Assembly: GCA_029238515.1 (NCBI GenBank)
Contig: JAQWFW010000027.1
Span: 17,365-81,364 of the forward strand
Direction: 5' to 3'
Length of the DNA stretch: 64,000 nucleotides
Origin: Flavobacteriaceae bacterium
Lineage (GTDB): Bacteria; Bacteroidota; Bacteroidia; Flavobacteriales; Flavobacteriaceae
The stretch's first letter is position 1; each line of letters begins with the position of its first letter. The notes under the pieces were generated by a model. That model was not told the DNA's origin. It saw nothing but the letters and a program-made list of their open reading frames with translations, and ran no database searches. Of the stretch, positions 18,398-26,996 are shown one piece after another. The translations under genes were made by a program, and so were the position numbers.

Positions 18398-19030
18398 TTA
18401 AGAGATTTCGGTTACAGATTCAGATAGGGCTTTACGTACTTTTTTCATTGTTGCAAACGGATCGTCTTCTGCTCTGTAGCCCATAGGCATAAGTAGTACA
18501 GATTTTAATCCTTTCGCTTTTAAATCAAAATAATCGTCAATTTTTTGAGGTTCAAATCCTTCCATAGGACAAGCATCAATTTTAAGGTCGGCACAAACCA
18601 CCAATAGATTGCCCATCGCTAAATAAGCTTGTTTGGCACCCCAAAGCTGTACTTCTTCAGGCGTTTTGGTGCTAAAACTTTCTATAATGTGTGTTCTAAA
18701 AGGAGCCAAAATTTCATCTGGTGTCTCACGAATGGCTTTGATGCGCTCAAAATAGTCTACTACATAATTGGCATCTAAAGCGGTTTTTACACAAAAAATG
18801 GCAACATGTGAGGCCTGTTCCACTTGCAACTGATTCATAGCCATGGGTACTAGTTCCTTTTGAATGGCCTTGTTGTGCACCAACAAAAGCTCAACGGGCT
18901 GCAAACCATAGGACGAAGCCGAAAGATTAAACCCTTCTTTTATTTTTTCTAAATCTGATGATGAAATAGCTTTATTGGTATCAAATTTTTTGGTGGCGTA
19001 GCGCCATTTAAGGGCGTCAAGTAGACTCAT
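18398..19030 (-). CDS. Nitroreductase family FMN-dependent NAD(P)H oxidoreductase
   Basis: This 210-residue protein matches the NfsB-like nitroreductase fold. It begins LLDALKWRYATKKFD (the FMN-phosphate Arg and Lys segment) and has SSYGLQPVELLLV, ACPMEGFEP and the C-terminal LLPMGYRAEDD. Such enzymes reduce nitroaromatics, quinones or flavins with NAD(P)H, and the physiological substrate is usually unknown. The DegT aminotransferase follows 2 bp downstream, so the two are cotranscribed. A TATTTTTG box at 19046-19053 (minus strand) precedes the ATG by 15 nt. Confidence 0.9.
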   Translation of the reverse strand: MSLLDALKWRYATKKFDTNKAISSSDLEKIKEGFNLSASSYGLQPVELLLVHNKAIQKELVPMAMNQLQVEQASHVAIFCVKTALDANYVVDYFERIKAIRETPDEILAPFRTHIIESFSTKTPEEVQLWGAKQAYLAMGNLLVVCADLKIDACPMEGFEPQKIDDYFDLKAKGLKSVLLMPMGYRAEDDPFATMKKVRKALSESVTEIS

Positions 19031-19045
19031 AAATTAAGTTTTGAA

Positions 19046-19053
19046 CAAAAATA
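19046..19053 (-). promoter_or_regulatory. -7 promoter box of the nitroreductase-DegT unit
   Basis: TATTTTTG on the minus strand, 15 nt before the ATG. No TTG at -33 spacing. Confidence 0.45.
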
Positions 19054-19130
19054 GGGAATTTATAAAAGATGAGGACTTAATGAAATTTTAAAATTTATTA
19101 AAAAACCAATGAAATAAATCAACAAACTAT

Positions 19131-19161
19131 TTGAAAAGAACATAAAAGCCACTTATATTTG
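19131..19161 (+). promoter_or_regulatory. Promoter of tRNA-Ser
   Basis: TTG at 19131-19133, a 20-nt spacer and TATATTTG at 19154-19161. The mature tRNA starts 11 nt after the box. It fully matches the Bacteroidota consensus. Confidence 0.8.
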
Positions 19162-19172
19162 CACTCGCATAA

Positions 19173-19257
19173 GGAGAAATGGCAGAGTGGTCGAATGCGG
19201 CAGTCTTGAAAACTGTTGAGGGTCACACCTCCGGGGGTTCGAATCCCTCTTTCTCCG
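19173..19257 (+). tRNA. tRNA-Ser (anticodon TGA)
   Basis: An 85-nt class II tRNA. The acceptor stem GGAGAAA (19173-19179) pairs with TTTCTCC (19250-19256) and the discriminator is G. The anticodon loop CTTGAAA gives anticodon UGA for UCA codons. A long variable arm and the T-loop GGTTCGAATCC follow. CCA is not encoded. It has its own promoter and terminator, so it is a monocistronic unit. Confidence 0.97.
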
Positions 19258-19263
19258 CAAAAG

Positions 19264-19294
19264 AAAACCAAGTTAAAAATTACTTGGTTTTTTT
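19264..19294 (+). terminator. Terminator after tRNA-Ser
   Basis: A 10-bp stem (AAAACCAAGT pairing with ACTTGGTTTT), 8-nt loop, and a T tract ending at 19294. Confidence 0.88.
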
Positions 19295-19359
19295 GTATAA
19301 ATAATTCTCTTAACCCATAATCCCTCTCCAAAACGACTAAATATTCGTATTTTAGAGTT

Positions 19360-20259
19360 ATGAACTGGAACAATGCCTTACGGGATTTTGAACATTATTT
19401 AAACATTGAACGCGGTCTATCGAAACATACCGTGATCAGCTACCGTATGGATGTACAAAAATTGATTGTTTTTTTGGAAACAAACAAAAAATCTATCAGT
19501 CCCATAGACATTGACTTCGAAACGGTACAAGTTTTTTTGTACGAGTTAGCCAAAAGAGTTAATGCTCGTACACAATCGCGAGTTATATCTGGCTTAAGGA
19601 GCTTTTTCGATTATCTTATTTTTGAAAACTACCGCACCACAAACCCTTTAGAACAAATTGAAGCGCCCAAAATTGGCCGTAAACTTCCAGACACACTATC
19701 CGTAAAAGAAATTGACAAGATTGTAGCAGCCATAGATTTGAGTCATCCTTTGGGAGAGCGCAACAAGGCTATTATCGAAACCTTGTACAGTTGTGGTTTG
19801 CGTGTGAGCGAGCTCACACATTTGAGACTGTCCGATTTATTTTTCGATGAAGGGTTTATAAAAGTCACCGGGAAAGGCAACAAGCAACGGTTTGTGCCTA
19901 TTGGTAAAGACACCCAAAAGATTATCAATTTATACCGTCACCACGCCAGAACCTTGCTTAATATTGACCCTCAGCACATGGATACACTTTTTTTGAATCA
20001 ACGAGGAAAACAACTCACACGGGCTATGATTTTTACGATTGTTAAAACATTCACACAAAAAGCTGGTATTGAAAAATCGATTTCTCCCCACACCTTTCGC
20101 CATTCTTTTGCCACTCACCTTTTAGAAAATGGCGCCGATTTACGCGCAATTCAAGTTATGCTTGGTCATGAAAGCATTACTACAACAGAAATTTATATGC
20201 ACATCGATAAAAGCCATTTAAAACAAGTAATGACCTCTTTTCATCCGCGTCGGACATAA
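19360..20259 (+). CDS. xerD: Tyrosine recombinase XerD (XerC/D)
   Basis: A 299-residue site-specific recombinase of the XerC/XerD type that resolves chromosome dimers at dif together with FtsK. The N-terminal SAM-like DNA-binding domain covers residues ~1-100. The catalytic set is complete: R148 (CGLRVSEL), K172 (GKGNK), H244 and R247 (HTFRHS), H270 (LGHES) and the nucleophile Y279. The length and uninterrupted match indicate the housekeeping enzyme and not a phage or integrative-element integrase, despite the neighbouring tRNA gene. It ends at a bidirectional terminator shared with rny. Confidence 0.93.
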   Translation: MNWNNALRDFEHYLNIERGLSKHTVISYRMDVQKLIVFLETNKKSISPIDIDFETVQVFLYELAKRVNARTQSRVISGLRSFFDYLIFENYRTTNPLEQIEAPKIGRKLPDTLSVKEIDKIVAAIDLSHPLGERNKAIIETLYSCGLRVSELTHLRLSDLFFDEGFIKVTGKGNKQRFVPIGKDTQKIINLYRHHARTLLNIDPQHMDTLFLNQRGKQLTRAMIFTIVKTFTQKAGIEKSISPHTFRHSFATHLLENGADLRAIQVMLGHESITTTEIYMHIDKSHLKQVMTSFHPRRT

Positions 20260-20260
20260 A

Positions 20261-20285
20261 AAAAGCAGTTTAAAAAACTGCTTTT
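20261..20285. terminator. Bidirectional terminator between xerD and rny
   Basis: A perfect 11-bp stem AAAAGCAGTTT/AAACTGCTTTT with a 3-nt loop, and A/T tracts on both sides, between two convergent genes. Confidence 0.9.
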
Positions 20286-20305
20286 CATCCTTTTTTTTAC
20301 TTCTA

Positions 20306-21883
20306 TTATTTCGCAATATTTACAGCTCGTGTTTCTCGAATAACGGTAACTTTTACTTGTCCTGGATAGGTCATATCCGTTTGAATTTTTTGTGAAATTT
20401 CAAAAGACAATCGGCTTGCGTTGTTGTCGTCTACTTTTTCGCTTTCAACAATCACTCTCAATTCTCGTCCAGCTTGAATAGCATAGGCCTTTTGAACTCC
20501 TTTGAAATTGAATGCTATTTGTTCCAAATCTTTTAGACGTTGTATATAGGAGTCCAATACTTGACGTCTAGCTCCAGGTCTTGCTCCAGAAATTGCATCA
20601 CACACTTGAACAATTGGTGAGAGTAGAAATTTCATTTCAATTTCATCGTGGTGTGCACCAATAGCATTGCATACTTCTTCTTTTTCACCATATTTTTCGG
20701 CCCATTGCATACCCAAAATAGCATGAGGAGTTTCCATATCAACCTCAGAATCAGGAACTTTACCGATATCGTGCAATAGCCCTGCTCGTTTGGCCAATTT
20801 TGGATTGATCCCCAACTCTGCGGCCATAACGCCACAAAGTTTGGCGACTTCTCTAGAGTGCTGCAATAAGTTTTGACCGTAAGAAGAACGGTATTTCATT
20901 TTTCCGACTGTTTTAATCAACTCAGGGTGCAAACCATGAATACCCAAATCGATAACGGTGCGCTTTCCGACTTCAATAATTTCTTGTCCAATTTGTTTTT
21001 CTGTTTTACGGACAACTTCTTCAATTCGTGCTGGATGAATTCGCCCATCTGTTACGAGCTTGTGTAAAGACAGTCGAGCAATTTCACGACGTACTGAGTC
21101 AAAGCACGAAAGAATGATGGCTTCTGGTGTATCGTCTACAATGATTTCTACGCCAGTAGCTGCTTCAAGTGCTCTAATGTTTCGTCCTTCACGGCCAATA
21201 ATACGCCCTTTCATGTCGTCCGATTCGATATTGAAAACAGAAACACAGTTGTCTACGGCTTCTTCAGTACCAATACGTTGAATGGTATTGATGATGATTT
21301 TTTTGGCATCTTGTTCCGCTGTAAGTTTAGCTTCTTCCATTTTGTCTTGCACATAGGCCATCACGTCATTTTTGGCTTCAGATTTTAGAGATTCTACCAA
21401 TTGTGCTTTGGCATCTTCCGCGGAAAGACCAGAAATAACTTCCAGTTGTTGCACTTGGCTTTTATGCATTTTGTCTAACTCCTCTTGGCGCTTGTCCAAA
21501 ACCAAAAGACGTTGGTCATAATCCTTCTTTTTGGACTCCAACTCTTGACTCAGTTTTTTGTTTTTAGACAATTCAGAAGATACTTGAGATTCTTTATCTC
21601 TTATGCGTTTTTCGGCTTCAGTCATTTTTTTATCTCTCGATAAAATTACTTTTTCATGCTCAGATTTTAACTCTAAAAAGCGTTCTTTGGCTTGAAATAT
21701 TTTGTTTTTTTTGATGCTCTCTCCTTCTGACTTTGCTTTAGAAATAATATCACTTGCGGTGCGCTTTGCATTTTTTGTGATTTGAGTGGCATTATTTTTT
21801 TCTCTTATTTTGGAAATGATCAGACCTACGACAAGCCCCAATACTGCGGCTCCAGAAGCGATCAATATGATGTTTTGATCCAT
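20306..21883 (-). CDS. rny: Ribonuclease Y
   Basis: A 525-residue membrane-anchored endoribonuclease that initiates mRNA decay. Residues ~5-23 form the N-terminal anchor, and a long Lys/Glu-rich coiled coil runs to about residue 200. A KH domain follows ([19 protein letters not shown]), then the HD phosphohydrolase domain with the HD motif in GLLHDIGK, and a C-terminal domain ending VNIAK. The gene begins 18 bp after the U tract of the 6S RNA candidate on the same strand, so it relies on read-through or on a promoter I could not identify. Confidence 0.95.
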   Translation of the reverse strand: MDQNIILIASGAAVLGLVVGLIISKIREKNNATQITKNAKRTASDIISKAKSEGESIKKNKIFQAKERFLELKSEHEKVILSRDKKMTEAEKRIRDKESQVSSELSKNKKLSQELESKKKDYDQRLLVLDKRQEELDKMHKSQVQQLEVISGLSAEDAKAQLVESLKSEAKNDVMAYVQDKMEEAKLTAEQDAKKIIINTIQRIGTEEAVDNCVSVFNIESDDMKGRIIGREGRNIRALEAATGVEIIVDDTPEAIILSCFDSVRREIARLSLHKLVTDGRIHPARIEEVVRKTEKQIGQEIIEVGKRTVIDLGIHGLHPELIKTVGKMKYRSSYGQNLLQHSREVAKLCGVMAAELGINPKLAKRAGLLHDIGKVPDSEVDMETPHAILGMQWAEKYGEKEEVCNAIGAHHDEIEMKFLLSPIVQVCDAISGARPGARRQVLDSYIQRLKDLEQIAFNFKGVQKAYAIQAGRELRVIVESEKVDDNNASRLSFEISQKIQTDMTYPGQVKVTVIRETRAVNIAK

Positions 21884-21900
21884 TATTTGTGGTTTTAATT

Positions 21901-22070
21901 AAAAAAAAAGCCTGTAAAGATCTGGGTTTTGTATAAACTCCTTTTAAACAGGATTTAGAGCTGAAAAGCTGATCAAGGGTCTGCGACAAGGCAGCATGCT
22001 TTTACAACTTAAACGGACTCCATTTATAGAATTCTCGTTGAGTTTATCAAAAAATTGACCAATACAGGCA
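21901..22070 (-). ncRNA. ssrS: 6S RNA candidate (flavobacterial 6S type)
   Basis: This 170-nt gap between zapA and rny, read on the minus strand, folds as one long rod. GCCTGTA at 22069-22063 pairs with TACAGGC at 21916-21910, directly followed by a nine-U tract. ATAAACTC at 22047-22040 pairs with GAGTTTAT at 21940-21933. An apical stem pairs 22003-21998 with 21969-21964. A central unpaired region lies between the outer and apical stems, as in 6S RNA, which mimics an open promoter and sequesters RNA polymerase. The position immediately after zapA is the classical ssrS location in many bacteria. The structure was drawn by hand, without a covariance search. Confidence 0.7.
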
Positions 22071-22086
22071 GTATGTACTTTGTATT

Positions 22087-22389
22087 TTAAAGAACGTTGG
22101 CGTCTAAGTGTTGGTCTAGTCGCTGATCTAAATCAATCAGACGTTGCTCGAGGACTTCACTTAAACTGTTTTTATTTATTTTCGTTTGTTCCGTTTCAGC
22201 GGCAAATTGCAAGGCACACATGGCCAAAACGTCTTGCTTGTCTTGAACGGAATAGCTTTGTTCAAATTTCTTTACGGTTGCATCAATCTTCTGAGCAGCT
22301 AAACGCAAACCTTCTTCTTGGCTTGGCGCTATTGTCAAGGGATAAACCCGATTGGCAATAGATAATTTAATTTTTAGTTGCTCACTCAT
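22087..22389 (-). CDS. zapA: Cell division protein ZapA
   Basis: This 100-residue protein fits the ZapA family, which cross-links FtsZ protofilaments at the Z ring. The N-terminal beta-rich segment (LKIKLSIANRVYPLTI) is followed by a helical and coiled-coil C-terminal half (EQRLIDLDQRLDQHLD). Length and layout are typical. The upstream neighbour is a small coiled-coil protein ending 10 bp before it, and downstream comes the 6S RNA candidate. The unit is transcribed from the promoter at 22714-22744. Confidence 0.88.
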   Translation of the reverse strand: MSEQLKIKLSIANRVYPLTIAPSQEEGLRLAAQKIDATVKKFEQSYSVQDKQDVLAMCALQFAAETEQTKINKNSLSEVLEQRLIDLDQRLDQHLDANVL

Positions 22390-22399
22390 GAGTTATTAT

Positions 22400-22690
22400 T
22401 TAGTCCGATAAACTAGCAATGCAATCGTTTATCTCTTTGATCAAAGCATTTATTTTGAGCTTTGAAGCTCGTTTATCTTCGTTACTGCCTAGCATTGAAC
22501 TTGCAATTTTTAAAGAATCAAACTCTGTCTGCTTCTCTTGAAGCAATTGCAATTGATTCTTGTTTTGGGATTTTAATTCTTGTATTTCCCTTTTCAGAGC
22601 ACTATTTTCGTCTTTCAAAGATCCAAACTGGTTCAGTATCTTGTCTATTTTAACTTCTAGTGTTTGGACGATTGTTTCGATTTTGCTCAT
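22400..22690 (-). CDS. Small coiled-coil protein upstream of zapA
   Basis: A 96-residue, almost fully helical protein with leucine/isoleucine heptads between residues ~5 and 65 and a short C-terminal helix (KLKINALIKEINDCIASL). No enzymatic motif, signal peptide or membrane segment is visible. Its position 10 bp ahead of zapA and its coiled-coil character recall ZapB-type division factors, but similarity to E. coli ZapB is not evident. The functional link to the divisome is inference from the operon only. Confidence 0.75.
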   Translation of the reverse strand: MSKIETIVQTLEVKIDKILNQFGSLKDENSALKREIQELKSQNKNQLQLLQEKQTEFDSLKIASSMLGSNEDKRASKLKINALIKEINDCIASLSD

Positions 22691-22713
22691 CTACAATTTC
22701 AATACCTTTTCCA

Positions 22714-22744
22714 CAAATTTAACATTCCATATCTAAAATCGCAA
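22714..22744 (-). promoter_or_regulatory. Promoter of the coiled-coil/zapA/6S unit
   Basis: On the minus strand: TTG (22744-22742), a 20-nt spacer, and TAAATTTG (22721-22714), 23 nt before the ATG. It is a full consensus match. Confidence 0.75.
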
Positions 22745-22833
22745 TTTCTGTGCCGATATTTTAAAAATAATTTAACCAAACTAAATGCTTTGCTTTTTGT
22801 TTTCAATTCTATACTTTAGCTAAAGATCATGTT

Positions 22834-24519
22834 ATGAATATTTTTAAGCTTTTATGTTTTTTGTGCTCTATTTACACAATGGCACAAACCCCTTACCCAC
22901 AAGAATACTTCCGTTCACCTTTGGATATACAACTGGTGCTTTCGGGAACATTTGCAGAACTTAGGTCCAATCATTTTCATTCAGGATTAGACATGAAAAC
23001 CAATGGAAAACAAGGGCTTAAGATTTATACTGCAGCCATTGGTTATGTGAGCAGGATTAAAATTTCTAGATATGGGTATGGCAAAGCATTGTACATCACC
23101 CACCCCAACGGCTACACTTCAGTTTATGCCCACCTTCAAAAATTTTCTCCAAAAATTGAAGCTTTTGTCAAAAGCAAACAATACGAAAAAGAGCAATTTG
23201 AAATCGAACTGTTTCCAGATCCTAACGCGCTGCGCATTGAAGCAGACGAAGTTGTAGCATTTTCTGGAAATACTGGGGGCTCATCTGGCCCGCATTTGCA
23301 TTTTGAAATTCGTGACAAAAATTCTCGCCCCATAAATCCAATGCTTTTTGGGATTGATATTAAAGATACCACGCCTCCAGAACTCTATCAACTTTATGTT
23401 TACCCCCTCTCTGATGATAGCCATATTGAAGGGCTTCATGAAAAGAAAAAAATACGGCTCATAAAACAGCCTAATGGGAATTACAAAGCCGAGACTATTG
23501 CGGCTTTTGGGACTATTGGTTTTGGTATTGTGGCCAATGACCGTCAAGACTATGCATCGAACAAAAATGGCTTGTCAAAAATTGAAACCTTTTTCAACGG
23601 TAAAAAATCTATTGAAGTGGATTTTAAGCGGTTTTCGTTTAGCGAAACCAAACATATCAATCGTTTTATAGACTATGCGCATTATCGTTCGAAAAAGCAA
23701 AGAATTCAAAAATTATTCATTGAAAAAAACAACCCCTTGAGTCTGTTTTCTTTTCATGAACAAAACGGAGCTTTGAGTATAATTGATAGCACAAATTCCG
23801 CATACACAATTAAAATTCAAGATTTTAAAAACAATAAAACGACAGTTCAAGTTCCGATTTCTGGAATTTTTCAAGAAGTCTCCAAAAATGATTCAATCCC
23901 TTTAAGTTTCACTTATGTAAGTGCCTCAGAATCAACGTTATTCGAAGATCAGTCCTTTAGTGTAGAAATCCCTGCCTATGCTTTATATGAAGATATTCCC
24001 CTCGATTTTAAAGTCAAAAACGATACATTAACAATTCACGAACCTAGTATTCCCCTAAAAAAATCAATGACCATAAAATTTGACGCAAGTCGCTTTGATT
24101 CAAACGATTTAACTCATCTTTTCATTGGAAGACTTTCGGCTTATGGAAGATTGTATTATACTTCTACAAAGCGAAAAGGTAGTACACTAACCGCACGTAC
24201 AAAATATTTTGGCAGATACACCATTGGAAGAGATGATAAAGGGCCAAAAATTTCTGCTGTAAATTTCAAAAATGGCAGTTGGCTTACCAAATATCGCTAT
24301 CTAAAAGTGAAAATTTCTGACGATATTTCTGGAGTAAAAAACTTTCGTGCAACTGTGAATGGAAAGTGGATTTTAATGGATTACGATGCAAAAACTAACA
24401 CACTGACGCATGACTTCAACGATAATGTAATCAATGACATCAAAAATAATTTAAAGCTTATTGTCGTCGATAATGTTGGAAATAGTTCTAAATTTGAACT
24501 CACCTTTTACAGAAAATAA
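22834..24519 (+). CDS. M23 family metallopeptidase (secreted)
   Basis: A 561-residue exported protein. A signal peptide covers residues ~1-17 and the LytM-type peptidase domain ~20-170. Zinc ligands are complete: H49 and D53 in HFHSGLD, and H154/H156 in SGPHLHFEI. Such enzymes cut peptidoglycan cross-bridges or act in envelope remodelling. Unlike short LytM factors, it has a ~390-residue C-terminal region rich in beta strands (DDISGVKNFRATVNGKWIL near the end), which looks like Ig-like modules. The TonB receptor begins 11 bp downstream and is probably cotranscribed. Confidence 0.92.
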   Translation: MNIFKLLCFLCSIYTMAQTPYPQEYFRSPLDIQLVLSGTFAELRSNHFHSGLDMKTNGKQGLKIYTAAIGYVSRIKISRYGYGKALYITHPNGYTSVYAHLQKFSPKIEAFVKSKQYEKEQFEIELFPDPNALRIEADEVVAFSGNTGGSSGPHLHFEIRDKNSRPINPMLFGIDIKDTTPPELYQLYVYPLSDDSHIEGLHEKKKIRLIKQPNGNYKAETIAAFGTIGFGIVANDRQDYASNKNGLSKIETFFNGKKSIEVDFKRFSFSETKHINRFIDYAHYRSKKQRIQKLFIEKNNPLSLFSFHEQNGALSIIDSTNSAYTIKIQDFKNNKTTVQVPISGIFQEVSKNDSIPLSFTYVSASESTLFEDQSFSVEIPAYALYEDIPLDFKVKNDTLTIHEPSIPLKKSMTIKFDASRFDSNDLTHLFIGRLSAYGRLYYTSTKRKGSTLTARTKYFGRYTIGRDDKGPKISAVNFKNGSWLTKYRYLKVKISDDISGVKNFRATVNGKWILMDYDAKTNTLTHDFNDNVINDIKNNLKLIVVDNVGNSSKFELTFYRK

Positions 24520-24530
24520 ATCATTACATT

Positions 24531-26996
24531 TTGAACATAAGATATTTATACACTTCAATTTTTCTATTATTTATCGCTCAAATTCAAGTATTTGCACAAA
24601 CCGCAACTCTGCGAGGTGTGTTGCTTGACGAAGAAAACAAACCCATTGAAAATGCAACCATAAGAGCAAATAATTTAGGTACCATCTCTAACGTTAATGG
24701 ATTTTACCTTTTAGAAATACCTTCAAATCAGAATGTAGAAGTCGAATTTTCTCATGTGAATCACAAATTTGTTCGCGCAGTATTCAAACTCAAAAACGGA
24801 CAAGAATTTGAATTTAATCCTGTTTTAAAAACAGACATTGAACAAATTGAAAATGTCATTATAACTGGAACAAAACGTGCTGTTTTAGAAGGTGTAACCA
24901 CCATTTCACCAAAAATTATTCGTACCATAAAAGGTGCACAACCAGGTGTTGAAAATCTTTTAAAAACATTACCTGGTGTTAATATTTCAAACGAATTGAG
25001 TACTCAATATTCTGTTCGTGGAGGGAATTTTGATGAAAATTTGGTTTATGTTAATGACATTGAGGTCTATCGTCCGTTTTTGGTACGATCAGGACAACAA
25101 GAAGGTTTGAGCTTTGTCAATACAGCAATGGTCGAAAATTTAGAATTTTCAGCTGGTGGGTTTCAAGCCAAGTATGGAGATAAACTTTCCTCTGTTTTGG
25201 ACATTACTTATCGAAAACCTACCCGTTTCGGTATTCGTGCGGATTTAAGTCTTTTGGGCGGTAGTATTACTGCCGAAGGATCGAGCAAGGACCAAAAATT
25301 TTCGGCATTGGTTGGACTACGTTACAGAGATAACAGCTTGCTTGTAGATGCCAAAGAAACACAAACCAATTACGACCCTAAGTTTTTAGATGCACAGACC
25401 TACTTAACTTATCAAATGACTCCAAAATTTGAATTGAGTTTTTTAGGAAATATAACTTCTAACACATACAATTATGCACCAAAAACAAGACAAACAAACT
25501 TTGGTACGTTAGAAAACCCCATTGCACTATTGGTTTTTTATGAAGGCCAAGAGCAAGATGCCTATAGTACCTATTTTGGTGCATTAAAAGGTTCATATCA
25601 GGTTAATGATAACTTAAATTTAAAACTCATCACTTCTAGTTTTCATACCACCGAGCAAGAGTATTTTGATATTTTGGCGCAATACCGATTGGGGGAAGTC
25701 AACAGCAATATTGGGGACGAAAATTTAGGAGAAGTTGAATTTTCAGAAGGTATTGGAGGACAAATCAATCACGCTCGAAATGATTTAGATGCGCTAATCT
25801 CGACCGTTGAACATCGTGGAACTTACAAAAAGAATAAAGATCATTTTCAATGGTCTCTTAAATATACAAATGAAAATATCCGCGATCGAGTTGTTGAATG
25901 GGAAGTGATTGACTCAGCTGGATTTTCTATCAATCCACCCAATTTAGATCAATTCGACAATCAACCTTACACACCTGACACAGGTCCTTTGGTACCCTTT
26001 CAAAACATTCGCGCAACAAACAATACAACCGTAGAACGCTTACAAGCATTTGCGCAATGGAGCAAGCGCAGTACTTTGGGTGCAAATGAGGTGTTTTATA
26101 ATTTTGGTGTACGTGCTCACCAATGGCGAGTTAGTGGTGAAAATATTGCAGTAAAACAACAAGTGGTTTTTAGTCCGAGAGCACAATTCAGTATCAAGCC
26201 AAACGGCAAAAAAGACATGCTTTTTAGATTGAGTGGTGGATTGTATTATCAGCCTCCATTCTTTCGAGAATTACGTGATGCGAATGGAACAGTAAACAGC
26301 AGTGTTGAAGCGCAAAAATCTGTTCATCTTGTTGCTGGTCACGAATACAGTTTTATGCTCTGGAAACGCCCATTTAAATTAGTTTCTGAAGTCTATTACA
26401 AAAATCTCTCTGATGTAAACCCATACACTGTTGAAAATGTACGCATTCGATACGCAGCCAACAACAATGCTGAAGCGTATGCCTATGGATTGGATATGCG
26501 CTTAAACGGTGAATTTGTCCCTGGTACAGAATCGTGGTTTTCTTTTGGTTATCTCAAAACTGAAGAAGCTATTGGTGGGCGTGATTTTATTGCGCGACCA
26601 ATGGATCAACGCTTGAAATTTGGAGTGCTTTTTCAAGATTATATTCCCAAATTACCAAATATGAAAATGTATTTAAATTTAGTATACAATACTGGAGTTC
26701 CTGGTGGATCACCAAGTTATGCCGATGTCTACAGTTATCAAAATCGATTACCAGACTATAAACGTGCCGATATTGGTATGTCTTATGTCGTTGTCGATGC
26801 GAAAAATAAAGCAAATAATGGGTGGAAAAAACGCTTTAAAGAATTATCCGTTGGTATGGAAATATTTAATCTCTTTGATGTTCAAAACTCAATCACAAAT
26901 ACATGGGTGCGCGATGTCTACTCAAAACGCCAATATTCTATTCCAAACTACCTAACACCAAGAGTGTTTAATATTAGATTGGACATGCGCTTTTAG
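24531..26996 (+). CDS. TonB-dependent receptor with N-terminal carboxypeptidase-like domain
   Basis: An 821-residue outer-membrane transporter starting at a TTG 11 bp after the M23 gene. It has a signal peptide (~1-22), a carboxypeptidase-regulatory-like domain (TLRGVLLDEENKPIENATI, ~25-105), a plug domain (PGVENLLKTLPGVNISNELSTQYSVRGG) and a C-terminal barrel ending in RLDMRF with the terminal Phe. There is no SusD partner, so it is not a canonical polysaccharide-utilisation receptor, and the ligand is unknown. The stop codon overlaps that of the convergent cysteine desulfurase gene in the tetranucleotide TTAG. Confidence 0.9.
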   Translation: MNIRYLYTSIFLLFIAQIQVFAQTATLRGVLLDEENKPIENATIRANNLGTISNVNGFYLLEIPSNQNVEVEFSHVNHKFVRAVFKLKNGQEFEFNPVLKTDIEQIENVIITGTKRAVLEGVTTISPKIIRTIKGAQPGVENLLKTLPGVNISNELSTQYSVRGGNFDENLVYVNDIEVYRPFLVRSGQQEGLSFVNTAMVENLEFSAGGFQAKYGDKLSSVLDITYRKPTRFGIRADLSLLGGSITAEGSSKDQKFSALVGLRYRDNSLLVDAKETQTNYDPKFLDAQTYLTYQMTPKFELSFLGNITSNTYNYAPKTRQTNFGTLENPIALLVFYEGQEQDAYSTYFGALKGSYQVNDNLNLKLITSSFHTTEQEYFDILAQYRLGEVNSNIGDENLGEVEFSEGIGGQINHARNDLDALISTVEHRGTYKKNKDHFQWSLKYTNENIRDRVVEWEVIDSAGFSINPPNLDQFDNQPYTPDTGPLVPFQNIRATNNTTVERLQAFAQWSKRSTLGANEVFYNFGVRAHQWRVSGENIAVKQQVVFSPRAQFSIKPNGKKDMLFRLSGGLYYQPPFFRELRDANGTVNSSVEAQKSVHLVAGHEYSFMLWKRPFKLVSEVYYKNLSDVNPYTVENVRIRYAANNNAEAYAYGLDMRLNGEFVPGTESWFSFGYLKTEEAIGGRDFIARPMDQRLKFGVLFQDYIPKLPNMKMYLNLVYNTGVPGGSPSYADVYSYQNRLPDYKRADIGMSYVVVDAKNKANNGWKKRFKELSVGMEIFNLFDVQNSITNTWVRDVYSKRQYSIPNYLTPRVFNIRLDMRF

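Noticed and set aside
19119..19373. An 84-residue minus-strand frame across the tRNA-Ser gene (contains GERGIRTPGG)
   Set aside because: This is the known false translation of a serine tRNA and its flanks; the tRNA explains the conservation.
19173..20259. tRNA gene next to a tyrosine recombinase, resembling an integrated element
   Set aside because: The recombinase has the length and full catalytic set of housekeeping XerD. No attachment-site repeat or mobile cargo is present, and the neighbours are core genes.
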